A program made the translations under genes and the position numbers. The notes beneath the pieces are model-generated. The model saw only the letters and a program-made list of their open reading frames with translations. It made no database searches and was not told where the DNA came from. Shown here in pieces: positions 25,761 through 34,353 of a DNA stretch of 41,902 nucleotides (the stretch's first letter is position 1; every line of letters starts with the position of its first letter). The stretch comes from an uncultured Pelagibacteraceae bacterium (GTDB lineage Bacteria > Pseudomonadota > Alphaproteobacteria > Pelagibacterales > Pelagibacteraceae): assembly GCA_902573835.1 (NCBI GenBank), contig CACGKZ010000008.1:1-41902 (forward strand), in the 5' to 3' direction.

Positions 25761-25774
25761 TTACGTTAACGTAA
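25761..25774. promoter_or_regulatory. Perfect 14-bp palindrome, probable operator of the symporter operon
   Basis: TTACGTTAACGTAA is a perfect inverted repeat 15 bases before the DUF4212 start and just upstream of its strong AGGGGGA ribosome binding site. Its place in the leader or at the transcription start suits a dimeric repressor. The half-site resembles motifs bound by regulators of carboxylate or branched-chain catabolism (LiuR-like sites, from memory), but the regulator cannot be named. I saw no second copy in the window. Confidence 0.6.
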
Positions 25775-25889
25775 CTTAATGGTTGTGATCCTACCCATTT
25801 TGAGAGTAATTAAAAGTTAAAAAACCTATTTTGAAGTGCTATAAATCGCTAAAAATAAGGAAAAAAAAAGAGACAAAAAAGCATACAAC

Positions 25890-26516
25890 TTGAAATTGAA
25901 TCTAAAAGCAATATCTGAGGTTATATCTGCAGTGAGAGATTATCTGTTCCCTTATGAAAAAATAAGCAAAAACTTTTTAAAAATTAATAATGAAAGAGAT
26001 TTAGGAATTTTTATAAAAGAAAAATCCGCTTTTGTCACGCAATCAACTCTTTACGGTTATTTGAAAACAAGAATGGGCTTAAAACAATATATGATGTTCA
26101 CTGACGATGTGTTCGTGGAGTCAGTTAACAAAGCTAAGTGGAATATTTTTTCTGAGGCAGTCACAGATTTAACTTTTTACTCAATATCTTTTTTAAATAA
26201 AAAATACAACATTGATAGCTTGGATCCAAATAAAATATATACTAACATTTTAGACAATGAAATTTCTAACGGACTCACAAATGAAATCAGTGAAAGGTAT
26301 AAATTAAAATTTAAAGATAAATTAAATAGTTTCAATATAAAAGAATATTCTGACAACAACCCCTTCTCTAACAGTTGTAATGCTTTATTTCATTGGGCTC
26401 CTATTGCTGATGAATTAAAAGAATTAGATAAAGAAATTGTGATTAACTCCATAAAAAATAAATGGATGTTAGTAGTTGCAGATTTAGAAAAAATTCCAGT
26501 GAATTTAAATAATTAA
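25890..26516 (+). CDS. Conserved hypothetical protein beside acs
   Basis: I do not recognise this 208-aa protein. It begins at TTG 25890 (no ATG until residue 62), starts [15 protein letters not shown], is soluble and mostly helical by appearance, and has a C-terminal motif [20 protein letters not shown]. It has no signal peptide, no membrane span and no familiar catalytic motif. It runs divergently from the symporter operon (143-base gap) and ends four bases inside the convergent acs gene. This suggests a place in acetate uptake/activation or its regulation, but that is context only. Confidence 0.75.
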   Translation: MKLNLKAISEVISAVRDYLFPYEKISKNFLKINNERDLGIFIKEKSAFVTQSTLYGYLKTRMGLKQYMMFTDDVFVESVNKAKWNIFSEAVTDLTFYSISFLNKKYNIDSLDPNKIYTNILDNEISNGLTNEISERYKLKFKDKLNSFNIKEYSDNNPFSNSCNALFHWAPIADELKELDKEIVINSIKNKWMLVVADLEKIPVNLNN

Positions 26517-28609
26517 TCTTTGTTTTGTCTATTCTCTACTAAAGACTCCACAACGGATGGGTCTGCGAGAGTAGTAGTATCACCTAATTCGTTATATTCA
26601 TTAGCTGCAATTTTTCTTAAAATTCTTCTCATTATTTTACCCGACCTTGTTTTTGGCAAACCTGGAGCAAATTGAATTAAGTCCGGAGTAGCTATAGGTC
26701 CAATTTGTTTTCTTACCCAAAGTTTAAGTTCTCTTTCTAAATCGCCGTCAGGTTGTTCACCAGCATTTAAAGTGACATAACAATACAAACCATTTCCTTT
26801 TATATCATGAGGATAACCAACAACAGCAGCCTCTGCCACCTTAGGATGTGCAACAAAAGCACTCTCAATTTCTGCAGTTCCTAAATTATGTCCAGAAACA
26901 ATTATTACGTCGTCAACTCTTCCGGTAATCCAATAATAACCATCTTTGTCTCTTCTGCATCCATCTCCGGTAAAATATTTTCCGTCAAACTGAGAAAAAT
27001 ATGTATCAATGAATCTTTTATGGTCTCCGTAAACTGTTCGCATTTGGCCTGGCCACGAAGCAGACATACATAGTCTTCCTTTGCAAGCCCCTTTTAAAAC
27101 TTTTCCAGCCTCATCTACTATAACTGGTTTAATTCCATAAAAAGGTTTCGTCGCTGAGCCCGGTTTAAGATCAATTGCACCAGGTTGTGGAGCAATTAAA
27201 ATTCCACCAGTTTCAGTTTGCCACCAAGTGTCAACAATTGGACAGCGCCCGTCACCCACTGTTTTGTAGTACCACATCCAAGCCTCCGGATTAATAGGTT
27301 CTCCAACAGTCCCAAGTAATTTTAAAGATTTCCTGCTAGTTTTTTTTACCGGTTCATCACCTTCCCTCATCAAAGCTCTTATAGCCGTAGGAGCGGTATA
27401 AAAAATATTTACTTTGTATTTATCAACGATTTGCCACCATCTCGAACTGTCCGGATAATTTGGAACCCCTTCAAACATAATTGTTGTTGCTCCATTAGAT
27501 AATGGTCCATAAATTATATAACTGTGCCCAGTTACCCAGCCTATGTCAGCCGTACACCAATAAATATCTTTAGGTTTATAATCAAATATATATTGATGTG
27601 TCATTGATGCGTAAACTAAATACCCACCTGAAGTATGAAGAACACCTTTAGGTTTTCCTGTTGAGCCTGAAGTATATAATATAAACAAAGGATCTTCAGC
27701 GCTCATTTCCTCTGGATCACATTTAGCTGATACTTTTTGCATTAGTTCTTCATAAGAGACATCTCGATCATTATCCCAACTAACTTGATTTCCAGTTCTC
27801 TTAACCACTATGCATTTTTTTACATTAGGACACTGAGATAATGCTTCATCTGCTATTTTTTTTAGAGGTATTATTTTTCCTCCTCTTACCCCTTCATCCG
27901 CAGTAATTAAGTAGTCTGACTCGCAATCATTAATCCTCGTAGCTATTGAATCTGGTGAGAAACCTCCAAAAATTATGGAATGAACTGCTCCTATTCTAGC
28001 ACAAGCAAGCATCGTATATGCCAGCTCAGGTATCATAGTTAAATAAATAGTTACTCTATCTCCCTTTTGTATTCCTATACTTTTTAAAGCGTTGGCAGCT
28101 TTACTAACATTTTTATGTAATTCTTTGTAAGTTATTTTTTTAGTATCTGCAGGATCATCTCCAACCCAAATTATTGCAGTTTTTTTACCATTCTTTTTTA
28201 AATGCCTATCAATACAATTTGCTGAAACATTTAAAGTACCATCGTAAAACCATTTTATCTTAACTTCATCTTTGCTATATTTTATATCCTTAATTTTAGT
28301 GTATGGTTTAATCCAAGTAATTCTTTTTCCTTCTTTTTTCCAAAACTTATCATTTTCTTTTACTGATAAATTATATTTCTTTCTATATTTAGAACTGTTT
28401 ACTAAAGCTTGATTAGACCAAGACTCTGAGACTTTTATAACCGAATTTCCTTCTTCATCTTTTACAATTATACTTTTTTTGGATCTTCCACCTTTAGACT
28501 TTGATGATTTTATTCTTCTTACTTTTCTTCTAGATTTTTTAAATTTTCTAGATTTATTTTTAGTCCGAGTTTTTTTACCTTTATTCTTTTTTTTTGATCT
28601 TTTAGCCAC
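26513..28609 (-). CDS. acs: Acetyl-CoA synthetase with basic N-terminal tail
   Basis: Activates acetate to acetyl-CoA with ATP through an acetyl-AMP intermediate. At 698 aa, residues from about 55 onward are standard Acs: [27 protein letters not shown]3 loop [10 protein letters not shown] (313-322), [31 protein letters not shown] (key residues D-D-V and G-H) and [11 protein letters not shown] with K658, the usual lysine-acetylation site. The first 46 residues hold 26 Lys/Arg and no Asp/Glu, which Acs normally lacks. The start is GTG at 28609 with AAGG eight bases upstream; there is no alternative start between it and the Acs core, so the tail should be translated. It follows the EVE gene by 24 bases. 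Confidence 0.95.
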   Translation of the reverse strand: MAKRSKKKNKGKKTRTKNKSRKFKKSRRKVRRIKSSKSKGGRSKKSIIVKDEEGNSVIKVSESWSNQALVNSSKYRKKYNLSVKENDKFWKKEGKRITWIKPYTKIKDIKYSKDEVKIKWFYDGTLNVSANCIDRHLKKNGKKTAIIWVGDDPADTKKITYKELHKNVSKAANALKSIGIQKGDRVTIYLTMIPELAYTMLACARIGAVHSIIFGGFSPDSIATRINDCESDYLITADEGVRGGKIIPLKKIADEALSQCPNVKKCIVVKRTGNQVSWDNDRDVSYEELMQKVSAKCDPEEMSAEDPLFILYTSGSTGKPKGVLHTSGGYLVYASMTHQYIFDYKPKDIYWCTADIGWVTGHSYIIYGPLSNGATTIMFEGVPNYPDSSRWWQIVDKYKVNIFYTAPTAIRALMREGDEPVKKTSRKSLKLLGTVGEPINPEAWMWYYKTVGDGRCPIVDTWWQTETGGILIAPQPGAIDLKPGSATKPFYGIKPVIVDEAGKVLKGACKGRLCMSASWPGQMRTVYGDHKRFIDTYFSQFDGKYFTGDGCRRDKDGYYWITGRVDDVIIVSGHNLGTAEIESAFVAHPKVAEAAVVGYPHDIKGNGLYCYVTLNAGEQPDGDLERELKLWVRKQIGPIATPDLIQFAPGLPKTRSGKIMRRILRKIAANEYNELGDTTTLADPSVVESLVENRQNKD

Positions 28610-28633
28610 GACAAACCTTTTTTATTTTTTTTC

Positions 28634-29050
28634 TCAGATTTTACCCATCTTACAAATTATTTTCCAGCTTTTAAAATCAATGGGCATTACTGATAATCTG
28701 CTCTGTTTTATCAATGGTAAATGGGAAATTTGCTCTGTTTTTTTTATATTTTCAAGTGTTACAGGTGTTTTAAACTTCTTTTTAAACCTAACCTGAACAG
28801 CAACAAATCTTTTTTTCTTATCAGTTTTATCAATAAAAGCTTCTTTGATAATTAAAACTATTCCTACAATTTCCTTACCCTCATTTGAATGATAGAAAAA
28901 ACATTCGTCCCCAATTTTCATTTTTCTCAAATTATTTGCAGCTTGATAATTTCTTACACCATCCCAAGTAGCGCCTTTAAGACCAGCTTTTTTTTGTTGA
29001 TCAATAGACCAAACATATGGCTCAGATTTCATTAACCAATAATTTTTCAA
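28634..29050 (-). CDS. EVE-domain protein
   Basis: 138-aa protein consisting of one EVE (PUA-like) domain, the THYN1 type that binds modified bases in nucleic acids. MKNYWLMKSEPYVWSI and WDGVRNYQAANNLRKMKIGDECFFYHS (residues 29-55; WDGVRNYQA is key) are the family signature. I start it at TTG 29050, because the family begins YWLMKSEP; the next ATG is at residue 7, inside the conserved block. It overlaps the tsaD stop by four bases, and acs follows. The same neighbours (tsaD-EVE) are common in alphaproteobacteria. Confidence 0.93.
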   Translation of the reverse strand: MKNYWLMKSEPYVWSIDQQKKAGLKGATWDGVRNYQAANNLRKMKIGDECFFYHSNEGKEIVGIVLIIKEAFIDKTDKKKRFVAVQVRFKKKFKTPVTLENIKKTEQISHLPLIKQSRLSVMPIDFKSWKIICKMGKI

Positions 29051-30124
29051 AGCTTAAGACCTGGCCCTTTCATATAAGGAGCAGATTTATCTAGCGGCCA
29101 TCTTGATTTTGGCTCAACATTTAAATTGTTAATTAATTTTTTTTTGTATCGTTGTATTCCTGTCCAAGCAATCATTGCAGCATTATCTCCACAAAACTTT
29201 AGATCAGAAAAAATTGGCTCAAAATTATTTTTTTTTGATAGATCATCCAAACTTCTTCGTATACTATGGTTAGCAGCAACCCCCCCCAGCAACAACGAAT
29301 GTATTTTTTTCTTTTTTAGAGAATTTTTTAAATTCACTAAACGCAACTTTAGTTTTTTTATTTAAAATTTTAATTATAGTTTCTTGAAAAGAAGCTGCTA
29401 AATTTAACTTAAGATTTTTATCATTCTTAATTTTTTTTGACTGAATTAATACTGCCGTTTTTAATCCTGCAAAAGATAAATTACATCCTGCTTTGTTAAT
29501 TATAGGCTCTGGTAATTTATAAAAATTTTTATCTCCTTGTTTTGCAAATTTCTCAACAGCGGGTCCGCCTGGATAACCAAGATTTAACATTTTTGCAGTT
29601 TTATCAAAAGCCTCACCCAGAGCATCGTCTATTGTGGTACCTATTTGTTTATAATCATTTACATTTTTAACAATTAAAAATTGAGAATGACCTCCAGAAA
29701 TTAATAATAGCAAATAAGGAAATTTAATTTTATTACTTAATGCTGGACTTAGAGCATGTCCTTCAAGATGATTAACGGCAACAAATGGTTTCCCACTAAA
29801 TCCTGCTATAGCCTTTCCAATATTTAACCCAACTGTTAAACAGACAATTAGACCTGGTCCAGCTGTAGCAGCAACACCGTCAATCAGTTCAAAATTTATT
29901 TTAGCATCTTTGAGAGCTTTTGAAATTATGAAGTCGATATTTTCAATATGAGATCTAGCTGCTAGTTCTGGCACCACACCTCCAAATTTTTCATGCTCTT
30001 TTATTTGGCTCGATACAATCGAGGATAAAACTTTTGCACTACCATCTAAATTTTCTTGAACTACCGAGGCCGCTGTTTCGTCACAGCTTGTTTCGATGCC
30101 TAAAAAAATTAGTTTTTTTCCCAT
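29047..30124 (-). CDS. tsaD: tRNA N6-threonylcarbamoyladenosine synthase TsaD, interrupted by a +1 frameshift
   Basis: Transfers the threonylcarbamoyl group to A37 of ANN-decoding tRNAs with TsaB/TsaE; normally essential. The N-terminal frame (30124 down to about 29280) shows GIETSCDETAASVV, the metal site NHLEGHALSP (H119, H123), ISGGHSQ and FAGLKTAVL. The C-terminal frame (to 29047) continues with GGVAANHSIRRSL and FCGDNAAMIAW. They are joined at a run of eight G (29280-29287, C on the given strand); seven G would give the normal AGGVAAN sequence. Eight G instead gives AGGGCC and a stop. I read it as one gene with one extra base: a sequencing error, a real mutation, or slippage. Confidence 0.85.
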
Positions 30125-30162
30125 AAGATTAGATATTATAAAATAAAGTTAAAAATACTTAA

Positions 30163-31077
30163 ATGAATAAAAAGATTATAATTGGTGCACGCGGCAGTAA
30201 ACTTTCACTTTCTTACGCTGAAAGAGTGAAAAAGTTATTTTTTTCAGCGTCAAATCAAAAAATAGAAATTGATATTCAAACTATCAGAACTTCTGGAGAC
30301 ATTTTTCATGATAAAAAGATTTCTGACATCGGAGGCAAAAATATCTTTTGTAAAGAAATTGAAAGACAATTATTAGAAAAAAAAATTGATATTGCAGTAC
30401 ATTCTTTAAAAGATATGGACTCGTTTGAGGAAAATAATTTAATTGTAGGCGCTTATTTAAAAAGAAATGATCCAAGAGATGTTATAGTTCTCAAGAAAGA
30501 CAGATCACTTAACAGCGATAAACTCACAATTGGTTCAAGTTCAAAAAGAAGAGAGCTTCAATTGAAATTATACTTCAAAAATATAACATGCAAAAATATA
30601 AGAGGAAATATTGACAGCAGAATCTCTAAAGTAAAAAAAGGCGAGTATGATGGTGTTATTCTAGCTTTAGCTGGTATTCAAACATTAAATCTTGAAGAAG
30701 GAATTAAAGAAATATTTTCAGAAAAAAAAATTATTCCTTCAGCTGGTCAAGGAGTGATAGCTGTTCAATGTAGAAAAGATGACTTTGAAAATCTAAAAGT
30801 TTTGGAAAAAATTAATGATGAAAATACAAAAATCTGTGCCTTAACAGAAAGAAGTTTATTAAAGACTATCGGAGGGGATTGCCATACAGCAGTGGGTGCT
30901 TATGCAAAAATTGATAAAAATAGCATTACTATAATATCACAATTGTTTTCAGATGATGGTCTCAAACCATTTTCGGTACAAAAAAGTGGTGATAAAAAAT
31001 TTCCAGAACAACTTGGAATTTCTGCTGGTAAAGATTTATTAAAACAGTCTGAGGGCAAATATAAAAAAAAAAGATGA
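30163..31077 (+). CDS. hemC: Hydroxymethylbilane synthase (porphobilinogen deaminase)
   Basis: Polymerises four porphobilinogens to hydroxymethylbilane. The 304-aa protein has GARGSKLSLSYAERV at the N-terminus, catalytic D84 in VHSLKDMDS (the usual P after KDM is D here), the GSSSKRRELQL arginine motif, IRGNIDSR, and C240 in GGDCHTAVGAYA, which carries the dipyrromethane cofactor. It is divergent from tsaD (38-base gap, shared promoter space), the common alphaproteobacterial tsaD/hemC arrangement. It overlaps hemD by four bases. Confidence 0.96.
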   Translation: MNKKIIIGARGSKLSLSYAERVKKLFFSASNQKIEIDIQTIRTSGDIFHDKKISDIGGKNIFCKEIERQLLEKKIDIAVHSLKDMDSFEENNLIVGAYLKRNDPRDVIVLKKDRSLNSDKLTIGSSSKRRELQLKLYFKNITCKNIRGNIDSRISKVKKGEYDGVILALAGIQTLNLEEGIKEIFSEKKIIPSAGQGVIAVQCRKDDFENLKVLEKINDENTKICALTERSLLKTIGGDCHTAVGAYAKIDKNSITIISQLFSDDGLKPFSVQKSGDKKFPEQLGISAGKDLLKQSEGKYKKKR

Positions 31078-31778
31078 ATATAATTTTAACGAGACCATTA
31101 AATGATACTGAAAATTTGATGCAGGAACTATTTAATTTAGGACATAAAATTATGCATATACCGACTTTAAAAATTAAAAACGCAAATTTGGAAAAAATTA
31201 ATATAGAAGATTATAACGCATTAGTTTTTACAAGCTCAAACGCTGTGAGAAATTTAAAAGTAAATGGAGAGAAAAAAAATATAAAATGTTTTTGTGTAGG
31301 TTCTGTAACTGAAAAAGTTGCAAGACTCAGTGGATTTACCAAAACAATATCAGCAAGTGGAAATGTTAACGCTTTAAAAAATTTAATTATAAACTCTAAG
31401 GAGCTTAAGAAGAATGACAGGTTGGCCTATATTTGTGGGGATCAGATAACCTTAGAACTTGACAAAGAACTTGGAAGAGAAGGATTTAAAGTAAAAAAAA
31501 TCGTAAATTATTTTTCAGAGAAAATAACCTCCTTAAATGATGCTAATATTGATTTAATCAAAAAATATCCACCAAATGTAATATTTGTTTATTCTTTAAG
31601 AAGTGCAGAGAGTTTTAATAGTATAGTCGCTAATTATTCTTTAGCTCCAATGATGACACAATCAGTTGTTATGTGTATAAGTAAAAAAATTGTAGAATTT
31701 TTTGATAAGTCTGGGTGGAAAAATAACAAAATTTTTAATCCTGGAAATGAAATTATAGAACTTGAAAAAATAAAATGA
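31074..31778 (+). CDS. hemD: Uroporphyrinogen-III synthase
   Basis: Cyclises and inverts ring D of hydroxymethylbilane to uroporphyrinogen III. The 234-aa two-lobed protein is poorly conserved, as is usual for HemD; the recognisable parts are the N-terminal ILTRPLNDTENL, ALVFTSSNAVRNL (about 54-66), the hinge CVGSVTEKVA, and FVYSLRSAESF. Position directly after hemC and before the MscS gene, with four-base overlaps on both sides, supports the call. hemE, which uses the product, is 16 kb away. Confidence 0.88.
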   Translation: MNIILTRPLNDTENLMQELFNLGHKIMHIPTLKIKNANLEKINIEDYNALVFTSSNAVRNLKVNGEKKNIKCFCVGSVTEKVARLSGFTKTISASGNVNALKNLIINSKELKKNDRLAYICGDQITLELDKELGREGFKVKKIVNYFSEKITSLNDANIDLIKKYPPNVIFVYSLRSAESFNSIVANYSLAPMMTQSVVMCISKKIVEFFDKSGWKNNKIFNPGNEIIELEKIK

Positions 31779-32830
31779 ATGTACTGGAAAATTTTAAAAA
31801 CTTATTTATTGAAATTTGGCAGCAAGGAATAGCTGGAATTAATTTTACACAGATAGGTGTTGGTATAGTAATTTTTTTATTATTCTTATTATTAAGAGGC
31901 TTAATTTCAAATTTTATTTTAAAAAGATTACAAAACTATGTTAACAAAACATCTAACAAGTTTGATGATGCTCTAGTTAAAGCTTCTGTTGGGCCAATTA
32001 AATTTCTTCCAATTGTTCTAGGAATTTTTGTTGCAAGTTCTTACATGGAATTCGATGGAAAAATGTTGGTTTTTGTTGACAACATTAATCGTTCTTTAAT
32101 AACAATCCTAATATTTTGGCTTATACACCAAATTGTTGAACCACTAACTTATCTAATAAGAAGAGTAGAGGAACTTTTATCTAAAGATTTATTAAATTGG
32201 GTTGTAAAAGCTAATAAAATTTTAATTATTTTTTTTGGTTTTGCAGCAACTTTAGACATCTGGGGCATAAAGATTGCACCCATAATTGCTGGATTAGGTT
32301 TATTTGGTGTTGCAGTTGCTTTAGGTGCTCAAGATTTATTTAAAAATTTGATTTCGGGAGTTTTAGTTTTAGTAGAAAAAAGATTTAAAATTGGTGACTG
32401 GATTTATGTTGAAGGAATTACAGAAGGTATTGTAGAAAGAATTGGCTTTAGATCAACGGTGATCAGAAAATTTGATAAATCTATTGCAACAATTCCCAAT
32501 TCTTCGTTCGCTGAAAACGCAGTAGTAAATATTAGTGAAACCACTAATTGGAGGATAAGTTGGATAATTACACTGCAGTACAACTCTACAATAGATCAAT
32601 TAAAAAATATAAGAGATCAAATTGAGAAATATATCGAGAATAACAAAGATTTTAAAATTGGAGATGACACTGAGCACGCTGTGAGAATTGATAAGTTCAC
32701 TAAAACCAATGAATGGAGTGAATGGCTCAAAGTAAAAGAAAGATTAGCCGTAGAAGTAAAAAAAATTGTCGAGAGTAATGGTGCATCATTTGCATTTCCA
32801 AGTACATCAATTTATGTGGAGAAAAACTGA
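31775..32830 (+). CDS. Small-conductance mechanosensitive channel (MscS family)
   Basis: 351-aa membrane channel that opens under turgor. It has about four to five helices: approximately 24-45, 68-88, 98-118, 145-165 and the pore-lining helix 166-195. The signature GLFGVAVALGAQDLFKNLISG (pore helix, 170-190), followed by VLVEKRFKIGDWIYVEG and GFRSTVIRKFDKSIATIPNS, defines MscS. The C-terminal domain is of ordinary MscS size. It overlaps hemD by four bases and yggT by one. Confidence 0.95.
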   Translation: MNVLENFKNLFIEIWQQGIAGINFTQIGVGIVIFLLFLLLRGLISNFILKRLQNYVNKTSNKFDDALVKASVGPIKFLPIVLGIFVASSYMEFDGKMLVFVDNINRSLITILIFWLIHQIVEPLTYLIRRVEELLSKDLLNWVVKANKILIIFFGFAATLDIWGIKIAPIIAGLGLFGVAVALGAQDLFKNLISGVLVLVEKRFKIGDWIYVEGITEGIVERIGFRSTVIRKFDKSIATIPNSSFAENAVVNISETTNWRISWIITLQYNSTIDQLKNIRDQIEKYIENNKDFKIGDDTEHAVRIDKFTKTNEWSEWLKVKERLAVEVKKIVESNGASFAFPSTSIYVEKN

Positions 32831-33120
32831 TGAAATCCGCACTAATTTTGTTTGATAATATTGTTACTCTCTATATTTGGATTTTAATAATTAATGCTGT
32901 GTTAAGTTGGTTGGTTGCTTTTAATATACTCAATACAGGAAATAGATTCGTTTATGCAATTCTCGATGTATCTTATAGACTTACTGCCCCTCCTTTAAAT
33001 TTTATTAGAAGATATATGCCAAACTTAGGATCGATAGATATTTCGCCTGTAGTATTAATATTAGCATTAATGTTTTTTAGAAACTTAGTTTTTGAATATT
33101 TAGCACCAAGTTTATTTTAA
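32830..33120 (+). CDS. YggT-family membrane protein
   Basis: 96-aa protein with two membrane helices (about 10-32 and 72-90). The YggT signature is clear: WILIINAVLSWLVAF, then YRLTAPPLNFIRRYMPNLGSIDISPVVLILAL (residues 52-83; APPLNFIRR and DISPV key). YggT proteins are linked to osmotic or cation tolerance and cell division proteins; the mechanism is unknown. It starts on the last base of mscS (shared A) and is followed after two bases by folD. mscS-yggT co-location suggests an envelope/turgor function. Confidence 0.93.
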   Translation: MKSALILFDNIVTLYIWILIINAVLSWLVAFNILNTGNRFVYAILDVSYRLTAPPLNFIRRYMPNLGSIDISPVVLILALMFFRNLVFEYLAPSLF

Positions 33121-33122
33121 GT

Positions 33123-33959
33123 ATGATTATAGATGGAAAATTACAGTCTGAAAAATTAAGAAAAAAAATCAAAGATGAATTAACAAAAATACGCCAAAAT
33201 ACGAAAGATGTGCCCAAGCTAAGCGTAATATTAATAGGCAATTATTTACCAAGCCAGATATACGTTAAAAATAAACAAAAGAAGGCTAAAGAAGTGGGTA
33301 TTAAATCTGAAGTTATAAAATATCCAGAAACAGTCTCAGAAAAAGAAGTATTGGAAAAGATAAAATCTCTTAATAATGATAAAGAGGTTACTGGTATATT
33401 GGTTCAATTACCTTTACCAAAGCAAATTAATCAAAAAAAAATAATAAATTCAATTGATCCCAAAAAAGATGTTGACGGTTTTAACCCTTTAAATGTTGGA
33501 AACTTAGCATCAGGTTACGACTCCATTGTACCATGCACACCACTAGGATGTATTAAACTTATAAAATCTGTTCAAGGAGATCTTAAAGGTTTGCACGCTG
33601 CAATAATTGGTAGATCTAATTTAAATGGAAAACCAATGGCCCAACTTTTATTAAGAGAAAATTGTACAGTAACTGTACTTCATTCAAAATCTAGAGATAT
33701 TAAAGAAGAATGTAAAAGAGCTGATATATTAGTTGCTGCCGTAGGAGTGGCGAATTTAGTAAAATCTGATTGGGTGAAAAAAGATTGCATTGTAATAGAT
33801 GTAGGAATTAATAAACTAGGTGGTCAAATTGTTGGTGATGTCAAATTTGATGAAGTAAAAAGTAAGGCAAAAGCAATTACACCAGTACCTGGTGGAGTAG
33901 GACCTATGACAATAGCATGTTTACTAAGCAACACTTTAGAATGTTTTAAAGCTCGTTAG
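33123..33959 (+). CDS. folD: Methylenetetrahydrofolate dehydrogenase / cyclohydrolase
   Basis: Bifunctional enzyme that converts 5,10-CH2-THF to 10-formyl-THF, the formyl donor used by PurH. The 278-aa protein shows the active-site Lys region YVKNKQKKAKEVG, GILVQLPLPKQI, DVDGFNPLNVG, PCTPLGCIKLI, the dinucleotide loop IGRSNLNGKPMAQLLL and the C-terminal PVPGGVGPMTIACL. It overlaps the tail of the PsiE-like gene by 14 bases. C1-folate flux is central in SAR11-type metabolism, so this enzyme links one-carbon oxidation and purines. Confidence 0.97.
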   Translation: MIIDGKLQSEKLRKKIKDELTKIRQNTKDVPKLSVILIGNYLPSQIYVKNKQKKAKEVGIKSEVIKYPETVSEKEVLEKIKSLNNDKEVTGILVQLPLPKQINQKKIINSIDPKKDVDGFNPLNVGNLASGYDSIVPCTPLGCIKLIKSVQGDLKGLHAAIIGRSNLNGKPMAQLLLRENCTVTVLHSKSRDIKEECKRADILVAAVGVANLVKSDWVKKDCIVIDVGINKLGGQIVGDVKFDEVKSKAKAITPVPGGVGPMTIACLLSNTLECFKAR

Positions 33960-34332
33960 ATCTTGAAGAGTCTAGTTTTAATATTTTACTATTTCTAAAT
34001 CTTATAATGACAGTTGCCGCTGCTACAATTAAAATTGCAAGAGATATATAAATTAAATTTGTTGGATCCTGATCTTTGTCTTGAAGAATTATAAATCGAG
34101 CTAAAGCAGTTATAGCGATGATCATAGGATACGTTATTCTTACTGATCTTGTCTCCCAATAAGATCTTACTAGTCCAATAACCTCAATATAGATAAACAT
34201 AAGAAGCAGATCCGCTAAACTTATGTTCCTGTTCTGATACATTTCATGAATTTCAAGAAAGAAAGCAATAACTGTTGCAGCTAGGACGATTAATACTGCT
34301 ACTAACTGAATATTCCGAATCGTTGCATTCAT
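33946..34332 (-). CDS. PsiE-like membrane protein
   Basis: 128-aa membrane protein with four hydrophobic segments (about 8-26, 41-58, 70-88, 92-112). It matches the PsiE (phosphate-starvation-inducible E) pattern: FFLEIHEMY in the first loop, LADLLLMFIYIEVIGLVRSYWE, and YPMIIAITALARFIIL. Its function is not known beyond the name; no Pho box can be seen in the 21 bases before it. It converges on folD with an overlap of 14 bases. Confidence 0.85.
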   Translation of the reverse strand: MNATIRNIQLVAVLIVLAATVIAFFLEIHEMYQNRNISLADLLLMFIYIEVIGLVRSYWETRSVRITYPMIIAITALARFIILQDKDQDPTNLIYISLAILIVAAATVIIRFRNSKILKLDSSRSNEL

Positions 34333-34353
34333 ATATATTCTTTTAACAAATTT

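Noticed and set aside
29047-29346. C-terminal TsaD fragment as an independent 99-aa gene
   Set aside because: Its start region is out of frame with TsaD and encodes non-TsaD residues; the conserved part continues exactly where the upstream frame breaks at the G8 run.
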